Assembly (NCBI GenBank): GCA_015832175.1
Contig: WJXW01000003.1
Span: forward strand, 1,798,001-1,862,000
Direction of reading: 5' to 3'
Length of the DNA: 64,000 bases
From: Paraphaeosphaeria minitans
Taxonomy: Eukaryota > Ascomycota > Dothideomycetes > Pleosporales > Didymosphaeriaceae
Shown here: positions 36,280 through 50,046 of the stretch, one piece after another
Position numbering within the stretch: the stretch's first letter is position 1
How the letters are laid out: every line of letters begins with the position of its first letter
The notes under the pieces: generated by a model
Databases searched by the model: none
Told to the model about the DNA's origin: nothing
Seen by the model: the letters and a program-made list of their open reading frames with translations, nothing else
Program-made: the position numbers and the translations under genes

Positions 36280-36607
36280 ACCTAACCTATAGATATATAA
36301 TCCTATCGCTGACGGAGCAATCTGGCAACGATTCGTCTATTCTACTTCTAATATCATCCTTATTCTACATATAAAGTTAAAGCTACATTACCTATACCTA
36401 ACTCCTAACATTTAAATTACGCTTTTTATTGCTCATGATAAAAGACGAACGCAGTGAGGAGAGAAGAATAAGTTTCTTATGGTAGAACTTTGTACACTAG
36501 AGAAAACTTAGGGCTTAATTAGGATAGAAATATAGCGTTGTAATTAGGCTAGAAGCCTACTTTTATAAGCGCTGATTAGCTCCTAAAATCTAATATAATA
36601 ATGTTTT
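36280..36607. other. Boundary between GC-balanced and AT-rich compartment
   Basis: Base composition changes within about 100 bp near 36,280, from mixed GC to TA-rich sequence poor in CpA and TpG. From here to the end of the window there is essentially no open frame. Nothing else is recognised in this piece. Confidence 0.7.
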
Positions 36608-36845
36608 TGTTAGTTTGGCTCAATCTGCAATTAAGCATTTCTAGGTTAATAGTATACTATCGTGTAAAAGGTAAGAAGTAGGTTTAATTAATTACGTCTT
36701 GTCTATCGTACGAAGGGGCACTAAGGACCTTATAAAGTCTCTGCCTCTTAGCGCTGCCCTAAGCAGTGGGCCATTGTGCGGGCCCCTATAGGTAGGCAGT
36801 GCCCTACTTTACTTAGTGCTACTTATATAATCTACTGTATAGACA
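36608..36845 (+). mobile_element. Solo LTR, copy A (single internal unit)
   Basis: Begins TGTTAGTTTGGCT and ends CTGTATAGACA, so it has TG...CA ends. It is 238 bp and matches the 312-bp copies at 62014 and 63475 (inverted), except that it has one instead of two copies of a unit of about 74 bp containing CTGCCTCTTAGCGCT. Flanking pentamers (GTTTT and CTAGT) do not match, so no target duplication is visible. Confidence 0.75.
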
Positions 36846-37099
36846 CTAGTAACTTTTCTTTGTGCGATAGCCTATGTCTATTATACGCCTCTTTTTCCTG
36901 TCCTTCTCTATCTATATAGTTGGCCTCCCCCTATTAGAATAGGTTGTAGGGTAGGTGTAAGGTCTAGTTATAGGCAATAGTACTTGCTTTACACTAGAAA
37001 GGACAGTAAAAGGATAACTCTAGTAATATTAATAGAATAATACTTATCTTGTGTAGAGTTAGCGCGTAGTATAGGTTTTACGTAGCTAGCTTACTTAGC

Positions 37100-38647
37100 G
37101 CATAGGCCCTCTATAAGGCCTTAGCGCTAGATACTATAACACTACAACAATATTATAATTTACCTATTATAGAACCTCCCCCTCTAGCTGTAGTCCTCTA
37201 CAGTATACTATAGCCTTAATAAAAACTTTACCCTATTAAAAAAAAGAGTGTTTATAGGAGTGTATATTACATACATAATAATAGCGTGTTATAAGTAAAT
37301 AGCGCGTGTTATAAACGCATTATGCGTATTATTTACTATAAAGTTTTTACGCCTTCTATTTACTATAGCCTTCTATAATATAGGGTAGTAAAGCTATATA
37401 GTTTTAATATTATTTTAATCTTTGTGTGCTCTCTACCTATATAATATATAAATAATATATTCTTAGTATAGATAAAGTGCTTAATTTTTAAATAATTTTT
37501 TTAATTATCTAAGATGCTATACCACCTAGTACCTAAATATATTAAAAAGTCTAACCTATATAGTGCCGCCGCTTTTATATTTAGTAGAAATACTAAGTGC
37601 GTAAACTATAACGCAGTGCTTATAACTTATATATGCTATATATAGAACTTAGTAAAGCTCTCTAAAGACTATGTAAAAAATAATAATAAGCGCTATAACT
37701 ATTATATTAAGGGTAATTACAGAGGCTGTAACTTAGTATATCTAGAGTCGCGCGCTATATATGCGCTTTAGCTAATACTTATAGGTGCTAAAGGCGATAA
37801 ATAGGCGTTTTAATTACCTATACGCCCTTTATAACTACTACTATATTATAGTTATAGAGACCCTAAGTAGGTAGTGTAAGACAGATAAGCGTGTAAAAGT
37901 AGTAGGCCTAAAACTAGCTTATTACTAAAAGTAATTTAACTTAGAGCTAGTTAACTACTAGTGTGTTATAGCTTATATTAGTACACCTATAGGTGTAGTA
38001 ACCTAGATGTCTACTACTAGCCCTTAGTACCTAGGCTTAATTTTAGTAGAGTAGTGTTAGATTACTAGTACTCTTAAGGCAGTTATTCCCCTTATATAGT
38101 AAATAGTAAGTTTATATCTTTCTTACACTTAAAACGTATACTAATAGCTTATTCTAGATTAATCTAGCGTTTACTCTTTGCTATAATAAGGGTAACTTAA
38201 ATAATAGTAATAAAGAGAGTAGGGAGGAGGTTACTACTAAAGGTGTAGTAGGTAAGAATAGTAAGGATAGTAAAGATAATAAAGATAATAAGTAGTAGGG
38301 ATGTAAGTAGTGCGTAGTTTAGTTAGATTACTTCTTAGAAGCTAGCCTATAGGCCTTAGGTAAATACTCCTAATAAGCTATAAGTGCTCTATAAGCTATA
38401 GTGCTCTATAATAATATATATTATATTTATATTTTATATACTTTTATTATATTCTTTACCTCTTCTTTATATACGTAGCTCTTTTCCCTTTAAAAGTTTA
38501 GACTAAGTTATTTATATCTTTAAAGTCTAACTCTAGAATCTAGGTATCCTAAGTCTTATTATAGCCTTTCTAGTAGAGTAGATATTACTTTTACCCCTTT
38601 CTTATTTACTTAGCTAGGATTTCTTCTACTTTTTAGGCTTTTCCTTC
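37100..38647 (-). mobile_element. Ty3/Gypsy chromovirus fragment, left end, minus orientation
   Basis: Read on the minus strand, 38640-38470 gives a chromodomain (VEEILA, then YLLY-KGYNKT and LDFKDINNLV; stops at expected Trp and Gln positions). A polypurine tract (CCTCCCCCTCTAG on the plus strand, 37174-37187) marks the edge of the 3' LTR, whose left end was not located. Between them lies an opposite-strand frame (37514, listed separately). The fragment is cut at 38648 by the Copia element. No gag, protease or reverse transcriptase belonging to it was found. Confidence 0.6.
37514..37771 (+). pseudogene. Antisense accessory ORF of chromovirus, copy 1
   Basis: A plus-strand frame starts with an ATG at 37514, inside a minus-oriented chromovirus, between its chromodomain and 3' LTR. 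It carries KCVNYNAVLITYICY and YNYYIKGNYRGCNLVYLESR with one internal stop, ending near 37771. Several Tyr codons (TAT/TAC) sit where two-base-spaced Cys pairs would be expected, as RIP turns TGY into TAY. The pattern C-x2-C-(I/V)-(K/R)-x-G-...-C is shared with the two other copies. It has no open frame today. Confidence 0.5.
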
Positions 38648-38842
38648 TGTTGAAGTAAAACACTCACTTCCGTAATTCTTTCTGGATCCACTAATTCATA
38701 TCACGGGATTCTTGCCAAGAGGCTCGTTTCTTTTGTATATAGTCTGCCCTTTTAGTATTCTTTCCTATAATTAGCTATTTATATTCTTTACAACTCTACT
38801 CCTAAATATCCTATAATAGTTTAAGCCCTTTTTACTATAACA
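38648..38842 (+). repeat. 5' LTR of Copia copy 1
   Basis: 195 bp, TGTTG...TAACA. It matches 45212-45406 and 58474-58668 over the full length, with mostly C/T and G/A differences. It is the least mutated of the three in its first 120 bp. Confidence 0.9.
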
Positions 38843-41800
38843 GTTATAAGCCTAGCACTTAGAACGTAAGATAATTCTCCCTACTTACTTAGCAACGCTT
38901 AAATTATTATATAACACTCTATTTAGAACCTCTCTACGATATAACCCCTCTATTTCTAATTACAAAAATTATTAAAATAGTAGAAGTATAGCTTATTAAT
39001 TGCGCTAGCTAGCCCTACTAGTTTGTCTAGCTTTAATTCTAAGTAAACTTGAAAGGAATCTAGAACTAAATTAACCTAGAGGTAATTAACGCTCTAGTAA
39101 TTAATTATATAAAGCTAGAACAACCTTCGCTCCTATAAAAACTATTACTAATTGCGGATACAGCCTCTATAGCGAGTATTTAATTATACAAAGCAGAGCT
39201 TACTAAGTATAAAATAAATAAGAAGAGCTTTTCTTTACAAATAGCAGAATATAGAGCAGTAGTTTTAGACTAGTAAGTAGACTATACTAAGATACAGAAT
39301 CTCTAGACTTAAGTAAACGCTATAGTATCGCCTAATCTGCTTACTCCTGCTATAATTACTCTAGTTAATACACGCTAAACTACGCTTTAGTCCCTAATTT
39401 AACTCTTAAAGGAAGATCTCGCACTAAATAAAGGAGCTACACAGAATAATGTTTAAGCTTTATACTACGCTTATCTTAAGAAGGCTAAGTAGGCAAGACA
39501 AAGTCCTAAGACCTAGTTTAAAGAGTGGTAGCTCCTCTATTAAAAAGTAAAGACCTACTTAATTAGTAAAATTAGCAGACTACTTACTACCTAAGATTTC
39601 CTAGATATAATTACTGCGCGTATAGCACTAGATTAGGCCTAATTAATAAACTAATAGCTAATCTAGAATAAGACGCTAGGACGGAATTAGATTACGCTAG
39701 ACAATCTAGGGAAGGTATTTTTAGCGCTTATCTAGGAGTATTTAATCTAATCTAGTTCTAATAAAATAAGTGGGGTATTTGCCACTTTTAATAGATTATT
39801 AAAACAATCTACTAACTCTAATAGTTCTAGTTTGTCTAATTAGACAAAGAAATAACTAAACTGTCCCTATAAGCCCTATACTTATAGGTAGAAACTAATA
39901 GAGTGCCGAAGACTTTAAACCGCAATAGCTAGATTACCTTAGGATAAAATATTGTTATTTAATCTCACTAATAAAGAAAAATTAGAGATTCTTAATTAAC
40001 TTAAGTAGCCTAAGTGGTTAAACCTTTGTAATACGATCACAAAAGTAGGATAGAATAAGAAATAATCCTCTACTAAGACTATTAAGTATCCTAGTAGTAT
40101 TACTACTACTCTACTAAACCTATTTAATCTGCCTATAGACAATAGAGTATTAGGTGTCTACTCTACTCTATATTCTAACGCTTATCCTCTGTTAGAATGT
40201 ATAATACTAGACAGTGCTATAGTAGTTTACCTAGTTAACAATCGCGAAAGACTTATTCCTAGGACGTTTTAATTATTAAATAAGAGTGTAGAGGTAGGTA
40301 CATAAAGCCTCCTAATCTTAGAAATTAGTAATAGACTAATTAAGAACACTTTGTATAGGAAAAATAAGAAATTTATAGAAGATCTACTACTCTAAGAAGT
40401 AAGAGTAGTAGAAGGCTTTTATATAAATATTATATTAGAAGCTCTTTTAAAGAAAGCAAAGATTTAGTACCTTAGTTTAGATTACACTTTTAGAATTAGA
40501 AGCCTAGAATAAAGTGTTATCTTAGTAGACCTAAGATACAAGTATAACTTTACTTTCCTATAATATAAGCTAATCTACTCTTATCTAACTATTATAAGTG
40601 TAACTACTAAAGGATTATTCTAGGTTAATATTAAGAGATTAGATTCTAAGGACCTCTAGCACCTTTAAGTAGGATATATAGAAAGTAGAGCCTTATAAGC
40701 TCTAGTAACTATAGCCTAAGGTGTAAAGATTACTAGAATATTAAGAAAAGATTGTGAGCACTATACTACTACACACGTAACCTAGGTAATCTCTAGGAGA
40801 CCTAGAGAATAATTACCTAAGCTATTTCACTTATTATCCTAGGATCTATTCAATATGCCTACTACTTAAAATAGAGAAAACTAGGTTTTACTAATTAAAG
40901 AAGATTTTAGTAAGAAACCTTACGTTTTTAATTTTAGAATAAAGACGCTTTTTAAGATAATAAGAGTGTAGTAGGATTTCTTAGCTCTTATTAATATAAA
41001 ATACAAGCTTTAAATTACAAAAATCTACTAGGATAATAATATAGCAACACTTCTATAGAGAGGGAAATCCTAGTACGAATTTTAGGCTAATTAGGAAAAG
41101 ATAACAATTAGCAGACTACTGCCTTATACATATAAGCCTAATAGCGCTACAGAAAGAGTAGGTTAGGAGCTTATAATAAAAGTAATTAAAATATAAATAA
41201 GTGTAAATCTACTATTAAATCTCTAGCCTAAAATTATATAAGCAGCATACTAGCTCTAAGGAATAATTCCTAGCCTAGTATTAGGCTATTAATCACCTAA
41301 TAAAACGTTAGATGCTTAGTTTAAACAATATTTTCGTTATTTCGAACTAGTAAAAATATAATATAGAACAGCCAATCTTCGTCTAAACTAAAGTGCTATC
41401 TACGCCTATAGCTACTAAGCTTACCCTTTAGATTAGGAGCGTGTAGCTAGACAAGACAGAAGAGGATTTAAAGTAAATCCTAGAGGCTATATTAAATACC
41501 TATTAGGCTATAAAGCTTCTAATATCTACTAAATATAAATTCCCTAGCTTAATTAGGTAATTACTACATAAAACGTAAAGTTTAATAAGTCCTTGTTTTA
41601 TAAAGGATTAGAGGAACAATCTATTCTAAAGATAGAAGCGTTAAAAATAGTAGAAAGCCTCTAAGAAGGAGAGCTAAACAATCTAAAAGAAGCGTATAAA
41701 GACGCGCTTAACATTCTTTCTAAAATAAATAAGTATATAAGAACTACTACTAGACCTATAAGTGACTCTTAAGTAATTAAAAGCGAAGTAGGCTAGCTAA

Positions 41801-44800
41801 GTAATTAGGAACCTAAAGTACCTACTACTAAGTAAGCTGTAGGCTTAGCTAGCTAACAGCTAAAAATTTGCTTAAGTAGGAAAGGAAGCATAGGACTTAT
41901 AACCCCTAATTAGACACTAGAGCTAGGTAATCTTAGGGGTAATCTGTTAAGCAATTAAAAGATATCTAGTAGCTACTAGAACACTACTAGGAGAGCTAGC
42001 CCACTAGAATCTAGGGATTTAATACCCTATTTATTAGTAGAAACTAATTAGGTTGCTAATTAACCTAGCGCAGATAACTTAATCACGCTAAATAAAGTAG
42101 ATAACCTACTAGCGCGCTAAAGGCGAAGGCAGATCTATTTAGAGGTAAGTAGAATAAGTAGGCAAAATTATAGTAAAGCACTAGAAATTAACTAACTAAT
42201 AAATTGCTATCTACTATTGTGAAGATTAAGGAAGCAAAATAATTAGGACAATTAGCTAGAGGGTAGGTAGAAGCTAGGTGCTTATACACTAATTACTAAT
42301 TATTTTTAAAGTAATTTTAATATAATATTAGAGTACACGTTTATACTAGAAATAGTAGAGGCCTAGTCTAAGTAAGAAGAATATATTATACTAAATATAA
42401 TAGTATTTACTTCTATACTTAGAAAGGCGCCTAGAGCGTCTTATATAGCTTAGACTCATAAAGACGAGCTTACACTAGAGCCAACCCTATAGAAACACCT
42501 TTACAATTATCTATATAGGAAGCTATTCCTCCTTACCACTTACAAGGAGATCTTAACTTTATAAGATAAAGGTACCTAGACAGAGATTAAACAATTAGAG
42601 GTGTTAGAGCAACTACTCCCTTTAAAGTAGGTCTTTACCTATAAGTTTAATTAAAATAGATACTTTAAAAAGTGCAAAGCTTAAATTATTATAAAAAGAG
42701 ATCTTTAGAAAAAAAATACTCTCCACTCTACCTATACTACTACTCTAGTAGTAAGATCTTTTTAATTAGCTATAGCTTTGGCAGCAGAATTCGATCTAGA
42801 AATCTTATAATTTAATATAGTAAGAGTGTTTCTAAATACTCTTATTACAGCCGCTAATCTAGTAACTTATAAATTACCTAATAGTTTTAAAAAGCTAGGA
42901 AAGTGTGTAAGATTAAATTAAGCTTTATATAGCTTAAGAGATTTACTACTTCTTTAGTATAAAGAATTTATAAGATTACTTTAATCTTATAGACTTTTAG
43001 CTTCGCTAGAAGAGCTATACCTTTTCTTTAACAGTGATTAAAGTATTATTATTCTATTTTATGTTAACAATATTCTTCTTCTCTATTACAAGAGTAAAGA
43101 GAAAGAAGCCTTAGATTTTTAAAAGAAAATTGCGAACAAATATAAAATTAAATTAAAAGGACTAGTAGAGTGGTTCCTAGGTGTTTAAGTAATCAGGGAC
43201 AGAGAAGTAAGATTAATTTCTCTAGTCTATAATACCTATATTAATAAGATTACGAAAAAGTTTAACCTTTTAAACTCTAGGAGCTTCCCTTCTACACCTC
43301 TATTAGTAGAAGATCTCGTTCTAAGTATAGGAAAAGCTACTCCTTAATAAATAAAGCTCTTTTAAAAAGAGGTAGAATTAGCTCTTTATATAGTAATTAT
43401 ACTACGCCTAAATATAGCCTTTGCAGTGTTAAAGCTATTACACTTTCTAATAAATCTAAGTAAAGAACACTTTACTGCCATTAATTGTGTGATCCTTTAC
43501 CTCTATTAAACTAGATAGTAGGCTATAGTCTTTAGTAGCTATAATAGACCTAATCTGCTAATATATAGAGATGCCTCTTTTACTAATAATCTAATATTAC
43601 AGCGATCTTCCTATAGATATATTATCCTATTATTTAGAGGAGCTATCCTATAGAAAGCAGCTTAATAGAACACAATTACTACTTTAATAATAGAAGTAGA
43701 GCTTCTAGCGCTTAAATATATAAGTAAAGAAGCTATAGTAATTAAGAGATTTTTTACTAAGCTTACTCTAGATCTAAGACTTTTATAGAAGGTCTATTAT
43801 AACAATCTTTAAACTATTTGTTTAGTAATTAGAAAGAACAAAAGAATTACTACTTAACTGCGCTATATAGATATTTAGAATATATAGTTGCAGTAAGAGT
43901 ATATAAAAAGATTATTTTAAGTAGAATATCTTCTAACTAGTAAAATACTAGCAGATAGCCTTATAAAGGCTCTTACTTATTAGTAGTTTAATAGATTTAA
44001 AAGGCTACTAAATCTATAAGATATAAGCATAATAATTACAGAATAAGAGTAGGTAAGTAGAGAATTAATCTATGAACTATTTAGAATTATTAATTTAGAG
44101 CTAGGAAATAAAAAAAGAAAAAAAAAAAAAGAAAAAATTAGAAAAAGAATAGGAATTAAAAAAAGAGGAGATTAAAGACCTTATCTATAAGTATATAGAC
44201 TCTCTTCTTTCTCTGCTTAATCGTAGGGGTACGAGAATCTCCCCTACAATTAGTAGTAGGAGATTCTCCCTATTCTTCTCCTCTCCTCCTCTCTATAGCA
44301 GGTAATTCCTTACCCTATCTACCTCCTCCTCCCCTCCTTTAATTAGCAGGAGAAGAAGCACTTACCTAGCCTCTACCCTACTTTAGAGCTAATAGGCCGC
44401 TTATCTAGCTATTTTAATTAGGGTATTAGCTGCGACCGCGCTGCTCTTTAATAGGTAGAGTAGGAGGGCAATTACCCTATCCTCTACTAAGAATTAGCTA
44501 AGAGAGAAGGAGTGGGATAGTAGCTGCGTACTAAGCTTACTCCTCCTAACTGCTAGTAGAAAGAAGAGCTTATAAGGCCACCTTAACCCTCTTACGCAGC
44601 TTAGTAATTAGCCTCTCCTATAAAAAGTATTAGCTAAACCTAGAGAGAGCGTAAGGCAATAATTAGAAGAAGAGAACCTACTATAAAGTAGTAGGATTTA
44701 AAGGTTTAAACTAGTAGGCTTAAATTAGATAAGAGGTTAAAGCGTTAAAAGTAAAAGATTAAAGAGAGAAGATTAAGCGCTAGCAAAGGGCTTATATACT

Positions 44801-45211
44801 CTACTACCTATCTAATTATTAAGCGCTAAATGCGCTCCCTTCTTACTACTTATTTCTTTTACTACTACTCTTTCCTAATTAAAACGCGCCTACCTATTGT
44901 ACTTGCTGGCTAGTAAGAGTAGGGAAATTACCTTATAGTTAATAGGAAGTAAGTAAAAAGAGTAGTAGAACAGAAGTATTTACGCTCTAGGCCTTTGTGC
45001 CACGCTTATAAGCTCTTAACCTACTAGAAGAAGAGATTCTGGATATAATTTACAATAGGATTTATAATTTAAAAGATAAACAGCAATTATTTTACTATTA
45101 TAATAAGTAGGAGGTGATAGAATTACTGTTCTTAAGATTAGGAAGAATTTAGATAATTATAGATTACTTCTTAAAATAGGTAATCTGTTTTAAGTAATTA
45201 CCTAGGGGGTG

Positions 45212-45406
45212 TGTTAAAGTAAAACACTTACTTCTATAATTCTTTCTAGATCCACTAATTTAGATCACAGGATTCTTACTAAGAGGCTCGTTTCTTTTAT
45301 ATATAGTCTGCCCTTTTAGCATCCTTTCCTATAATTAGCTCTTTGTATTCTTTACAACTCTGCTCCTAAATATCCTGTAATAGTTTGAGCCCTTTTTACC
45401 ATAACA
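45212..45406 (+). repeat. LTR between Copia copies 1 and 2
   Basis: 195 bp. It is the 3' LTR of copy 1 and borders directly on internal sequence of copy 2. Confidence 0.9.
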
Positions 45407-48400
45407 TATACTTATCTTAAGAAGGCTAAGTAGGCAAGACAAAGTCCTAAGACCTAGTTTAAAGAGTAGTAGCTCCTCTATTAAAAAGCAAAGACCTACT
45501 TAATTAGCGAAATTAGCGGACTACTTACTACCTAAAATTTCCTAGATATAATCGCCGCGCGTATAGCACTAAATTAGGCCTAATTAATAAACTAACAGCT
45601 AATCTAGGATAGGACGCTAGGATAGAATTAAATTACGCTAGACAATCTAGGGAAGGTATTTTTAGCGCTTATCTAGGAGTATTTAATCTAATCTAGTTCT
45701 AATAAAATAAGTAGGGTATTCGCCACTTTTAATAGATTATTAAGACAATTTACTAACTCTAATAGTTCTATTTTATCTAATTAGACAAAGAAACAACTAA
45801 ACTGTCCCTATAAGCCCTATGCTTATAAGTGGAAACTAATAGAGTGCTAAAGACTTTAAACCGCGATAGCTAGATTACCCTAGAATAGAACATTATTATT
45901 TAATCTTACTAATAAAGAAAAATTAGAGATTCTTAATTAACTTAAGCAGCCTAAGTGGTTAAATCTTTATAATGCGATTATAAAGGCAGGATAAAATAAG
46001 AAACAATCCTCTACTAAAACTATTAAGTATCCTAGTAGTATTACTGCTGCTCTACTAAACCTATTTAATCTACCTATAGACAATAGAGCATTAGGTGTCT
46101 ATTCTACTCTATATTTTAACGCTTATCCTCTATTAGAATGTACAATACTAGATAGTGCTACAGTAGTTTACCTAGTTAATAATTATAAAAGACTTATTCC
46201 TAGAACGTTTTAATTATTAAATAAGAGTGTAGAGACAGGTACACAAAGCCTCTTAATCTTAGGAATTAGTAATAGACTAATTAAGAACGCTTTACATAGG
46301 AAAAATAAGAGATTTATAGAAGATCTGCTACTCTAAGAAGTAAGAGTAGTAGAAGGCTTTTATATAAATATTATATTAGAAGCTCTTTTAAAGAAAGTAA
46401 AGATTTAGTACTTTAGTTTAGATTACACTCTTAGGATTAGAAGTCTAGAATAAAGCGTTATTTTAGTAAACCTAAGATGCGAGCATAACCTTACTTTATT
46501 ATAATATAAGCTAATCTACTTTTATCTAACTGTTATAAGTGTAACTACTAAAGGATTATCCTAGGTTAATATTAAGAGATTAAATTCTAAGGACCTCTAG
46601 CACCTTTAAGTAGGGCATGCAGAAAGTAGAGCCCTATAAGCTCTAGTAACTGTAGCCTAAAGTGTAAAGATTACTAGAATGTTAAGAAAGGATTATAAGC
46701 ACTATACTACTATACACGTAACCTAGGTAATTTCTAAAAGACCTAGAGAATAATTACCTAGACTATTTTACTTATTATTTTAAGATCTATTTAATATGCC
46801 TACTACTTAAAATAGAGAAAACTAGGTTTTACTAATTAAAGAAGATTTTAGTAAGAAACTTTACGTTTTTAATCTTAGAACAAAGACGCTTTCTAAGATA
46901 ATAAAAGTGTGGTAGGATTTCTTAGCTCTTATTAATACAAAATATAAGCTTTAAATTATAAAAATCTACTAAGATAATAATATAGCAACACTTCTATAGA
47001 GAAGGAAATCCTAGTACAAATTTTAGGCTAATTAGGAAAGGATAATAATTAGTAGACTACCGCCTTATACGCATAAGCCTAATAGCGCTGTAGAAAGAGT
47101 AGGCTAAGAGCTTATAATAAAAGTAATTAAAATATAAATAAGCGCAAATCTGCTATTAAATCTCTAGCCTAAAATTATATAAGCAGCATACTAGCTCTAA
47201 GGAATAATTCCTAGCCTAGTATTAGGCTATTAATTACCTAATAAAACGTTAGATGCTTAGTTTAGACAATATTTTTATTATTTTAAACTAGTAAAAATAT
47301 AACATAGGATAGCTAATTTTTGTCTAAACTAGAGTACTGTGTACGCCTATAGCTACTAAGCTTACCCTTTAGATTAGGAGCGTGCAGCTAGGCGAGACAG
47401 AAGAGGATTTAAAATAAATCCTAGGGGCTATATTAGATACCTAGTAGGCTATAAAGCTTCTAATATCTACTAAATATAAGTTCCCTAGCTTAATTAGGTA
47501 ATTACTACACGAAACGTAAGGTGTAATAAGTCCTTATTCTATAAAGGATTAGAGGAATAATCTATTCTAAAGATAGAAGCGTTAAAAATAGTAGAAAGCC
47601 TCTAAAAAGAAGAGCTAAATAATTTAGAAGAAGCGTATAAAAACACGCTTAATATTCTTTCTAAAACAAACAAGTATACAAGAACCGCTACTAGACCTAT
47701 AGGTAATATTTAGGTAATTAAAAGCGAAGCAGGCTAGCTAAGCAATTAGAAACCTAAAATACCTACTACTAAGCAAGCTGTAGGCTTAGCTAGCTAGCAG
47801 CTAAGAATTCGCTTAAGTAGGAAAAAAAGCACAGGACTTATAACCCCTAATTAGACACTAAAGCTAGGTAATCTTAGGAGTAATCTGTTAAGTAATTAAA
47901 AGATATCTAGTAGCCACTAGAACACTACTAGGAGAGCTAGCCCGCTAGAATCTAGGGATTTAATACCCTATTTATTAGTAGAAACTAATTAGGTTGCTAA
48001 TTAACCTAGCGCAAATAACTTAATTACGCTAGATAAAGTAGATAACACACTAGCGCGCTAAAGGCGAAGGCAGATCTATCTAGAAATAAGTAGAATAAGT
48101 AGGCAAAATTATAGTAAAGCACTAGAAATTAACTAACTAATAAATTGCTATTTGCTATTGCAAAGATTAAGGAAGTAAAATAATTAGGACAATTAGCTAG
48201 GGGGTAGGTAGAAGCTAGGTGTTTATACACTAATTGCTAATTATCTTTAAAGTAATCTTAACATAATATTAGAGCACACGTTTATACTAGAAGTAGTAGA
48301 GGCCTAGTCTAAGTAAGAAGAATATATTATACTAAATATAATAGTATTTACTTCTATACTTAGAAAAGCGCCTAGAGCGTCTTATGCAGCTTAGACTTAT

Positions 48401-48934
48401 AAAGATAAGCTTACACTAGAGCTAACCCTATAGAAACACCTTTATAATTATCTATATAAGAAGCTATTCCTCCTTACCGCTCGTAAGGAGATCTTAACTT
48501 TATAAGATAAAGGTACCTAGATAGAGATTAAATAATTAAAAGTGTTAGAGCGACTACTCCCTTTAAAGTAAGTCTTTACCTATAAGTTTAATTAAAATAG
48601 ATACTTTAAAAAGTGTAAAGCTCAAATTATTATAAGAGGAGATCTTTAGAAAAAAAATACTCTCTACTCTACCTATACTACTACCCTAGCAGCAAGATCT
48701 TTTTAATTAGCTATAGCTCTAGCAGCAGAATTTGATCTAGAAATCTTATAATTTAATATAGTAGGAGCGTTTCTAAATACTCTTATTACAGCCGCTAATC
48801 TAGTAACTTATAAATTACCTAATAGTTTTAAAAAGCTAGGAAAGTGTATAAGATTAAATTAAGCTTTATATAGCTTAAGAGATTCACCACTTCTTTAGTA
48901 TAAAGAATTTACAGGATTACTTTAATCTTATAAA

Positions 48935-49390
48935 TGTTAAATCCAAAAGGGTAGCTAGTCCTAAAGGGTTAAGGTTAGTTCTTAGGTAGGAGTACTTATA
49001 GAAGGTAAAAAGTCTTATTAATATAATAGTATTTTATAAAGTGTAATAAGTTAATAATTTAGTCTACTAGAATCTAAATAATAGATTAATAAATAGATTA
49101 AACATAAGTATAAGAAGCTTATTCTCGCGTTCCTATATACTAAGTAGTCCCACACTTCCTAGAATCCTATATGTCCTAGAGTCCTATATGTCCTAGAGTC
49201 CTATACGTCCTAGAGTCCTGTGTGGGCAAGTCCTACGCGTCCTAGAGTTCCTGTATAGGCAAGGCCTATGCGGTCCTTAGGACCCTTAGGACTTATAACT
49301 TATTATCTAACTACTTAGTTAGCTAACTCTAGTAGACTAGTAGTCTAATAAGCTTACGCCCTACTACTTATATATAGCTAAATTCTAATA
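48935..49390 (-). repeat. 3' LTR of the chromovirus (left)
   Basis: 456 bp, same length as the right LTR. It contains three to four 17-bp tandem subunits (TCCTATATGTCCTAGAG) at about 49163-49220. Its inner end is strongly converted to TA. Confidence 0.9.
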
Positions 49391-49499
49391 TTATCCTCCC
49401 CCTCTAAGCTTAATATTCTTATAAGTTAACTACCTATAAAGTTATTATCTTGTTCTATTTAATATCGCCACAGTTAAGCTAATTATCTTAAAAAAAACT

Positions 49500-50046
49500 A
49501 TATTTTTATAATAGTTACCTATTTATACTACGCTAAGAAGAAATACACTTACTACTTTTCTTTTTTACACTTTTAGTGTACTAACTACGTTAGGTAGGGA
49601 AACTAGAAGTGTAAGCCTAAAGAGATTTTTTTACTAGATTATTTAAAAATAGATACTAAAATAGAGAGGTTAGAGAAGTTAAAGGCTAAAGAGGAGGTAA
49701 AGCTCTATATTAAAGAAGAGCTAGCTAAGGCAGCTCTTCTTTGCGCCTATTAGGCGTAAAAGAAAATAGCGCGTTTATATAATTAGTAAAAGAAATTATA
49801 TTAGAAGGAATAAGAATTATTTAATTATAGCATAAGTACTATAGACAAGTTAGAAGCGCTTAAGGCGCAGGAGGAGTTAGTGTAGGCTACTACGTTAATA
49901 AATCCTAACGCGCTGTTAGGCGCTAAGGTAATTAACTAGTCTATTTTATAGGCTAGCCCTTATGCTAGTAGTAATTCCTAGGTGTGTCCTAGTTATCTCT
50001 TTATAATTTCTAGCGTCTAATTATAGAAGTTATTTATCTGTTGTTA
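49500..50046 (+). pseudogene. Antisense accessory ORF of chromovirus, copy 2
   Basis: A plus-strand frame lies between the 3' LTR and the chromodomain of the minus-oriented chromovirus. It reads CTNYVR-GN-KCKPKEIF (dashes are stops), then a charged helical part (KIDTKIERLEKLKAKEEVK, ISTIDKLEALKAQEEL), and a tail with NPNALLGAKVIN and SPYASSNS. Stops are TAG and TAA at places fitting Gln, Trp or Arg codons. The heptad-like Leu/Lys/Glu spacing predicts a coiled coil. The exact start is unclear; the frame closes at about 50046. Confidence 0.6.

Larger units (their letters stand above)
38648..45406 (+). mobile_element. Ty1/Copia LTR retrotransposon, copy 1, RIP-eroded
   Basis: Identical-length LTRs of 195 bp (38648-38842 and 45212-45406) start TGTTGAAG/TGTTAAAG and end TAACA. 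Translation with many stops at former Gln and Trp codons shows gag with a Cys-rich knuckle remnant (about 39855-39925, CPYKPY...LIECRRL), protease site (LDSAIVVYLVNN, about 40207), integrase (HLQVGYIESRALQALV, about 40657), and reverse transcriptase with Y-V-N-N in place of Y-V-D-D (43060-43071). RNase H follows (YRDASFTN, about 43560). Order gag-PR-IN-RT-RH is that of Copia. A purine-rich tract (44108-44180) and about 1.1 kb without a recognised frame follow; CCTAGGGGGTG before the 3' LTR is the likely polypurine tract. Flanking pentamers (CCTTC, TATAC) do not match. Confidence 0.9.
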
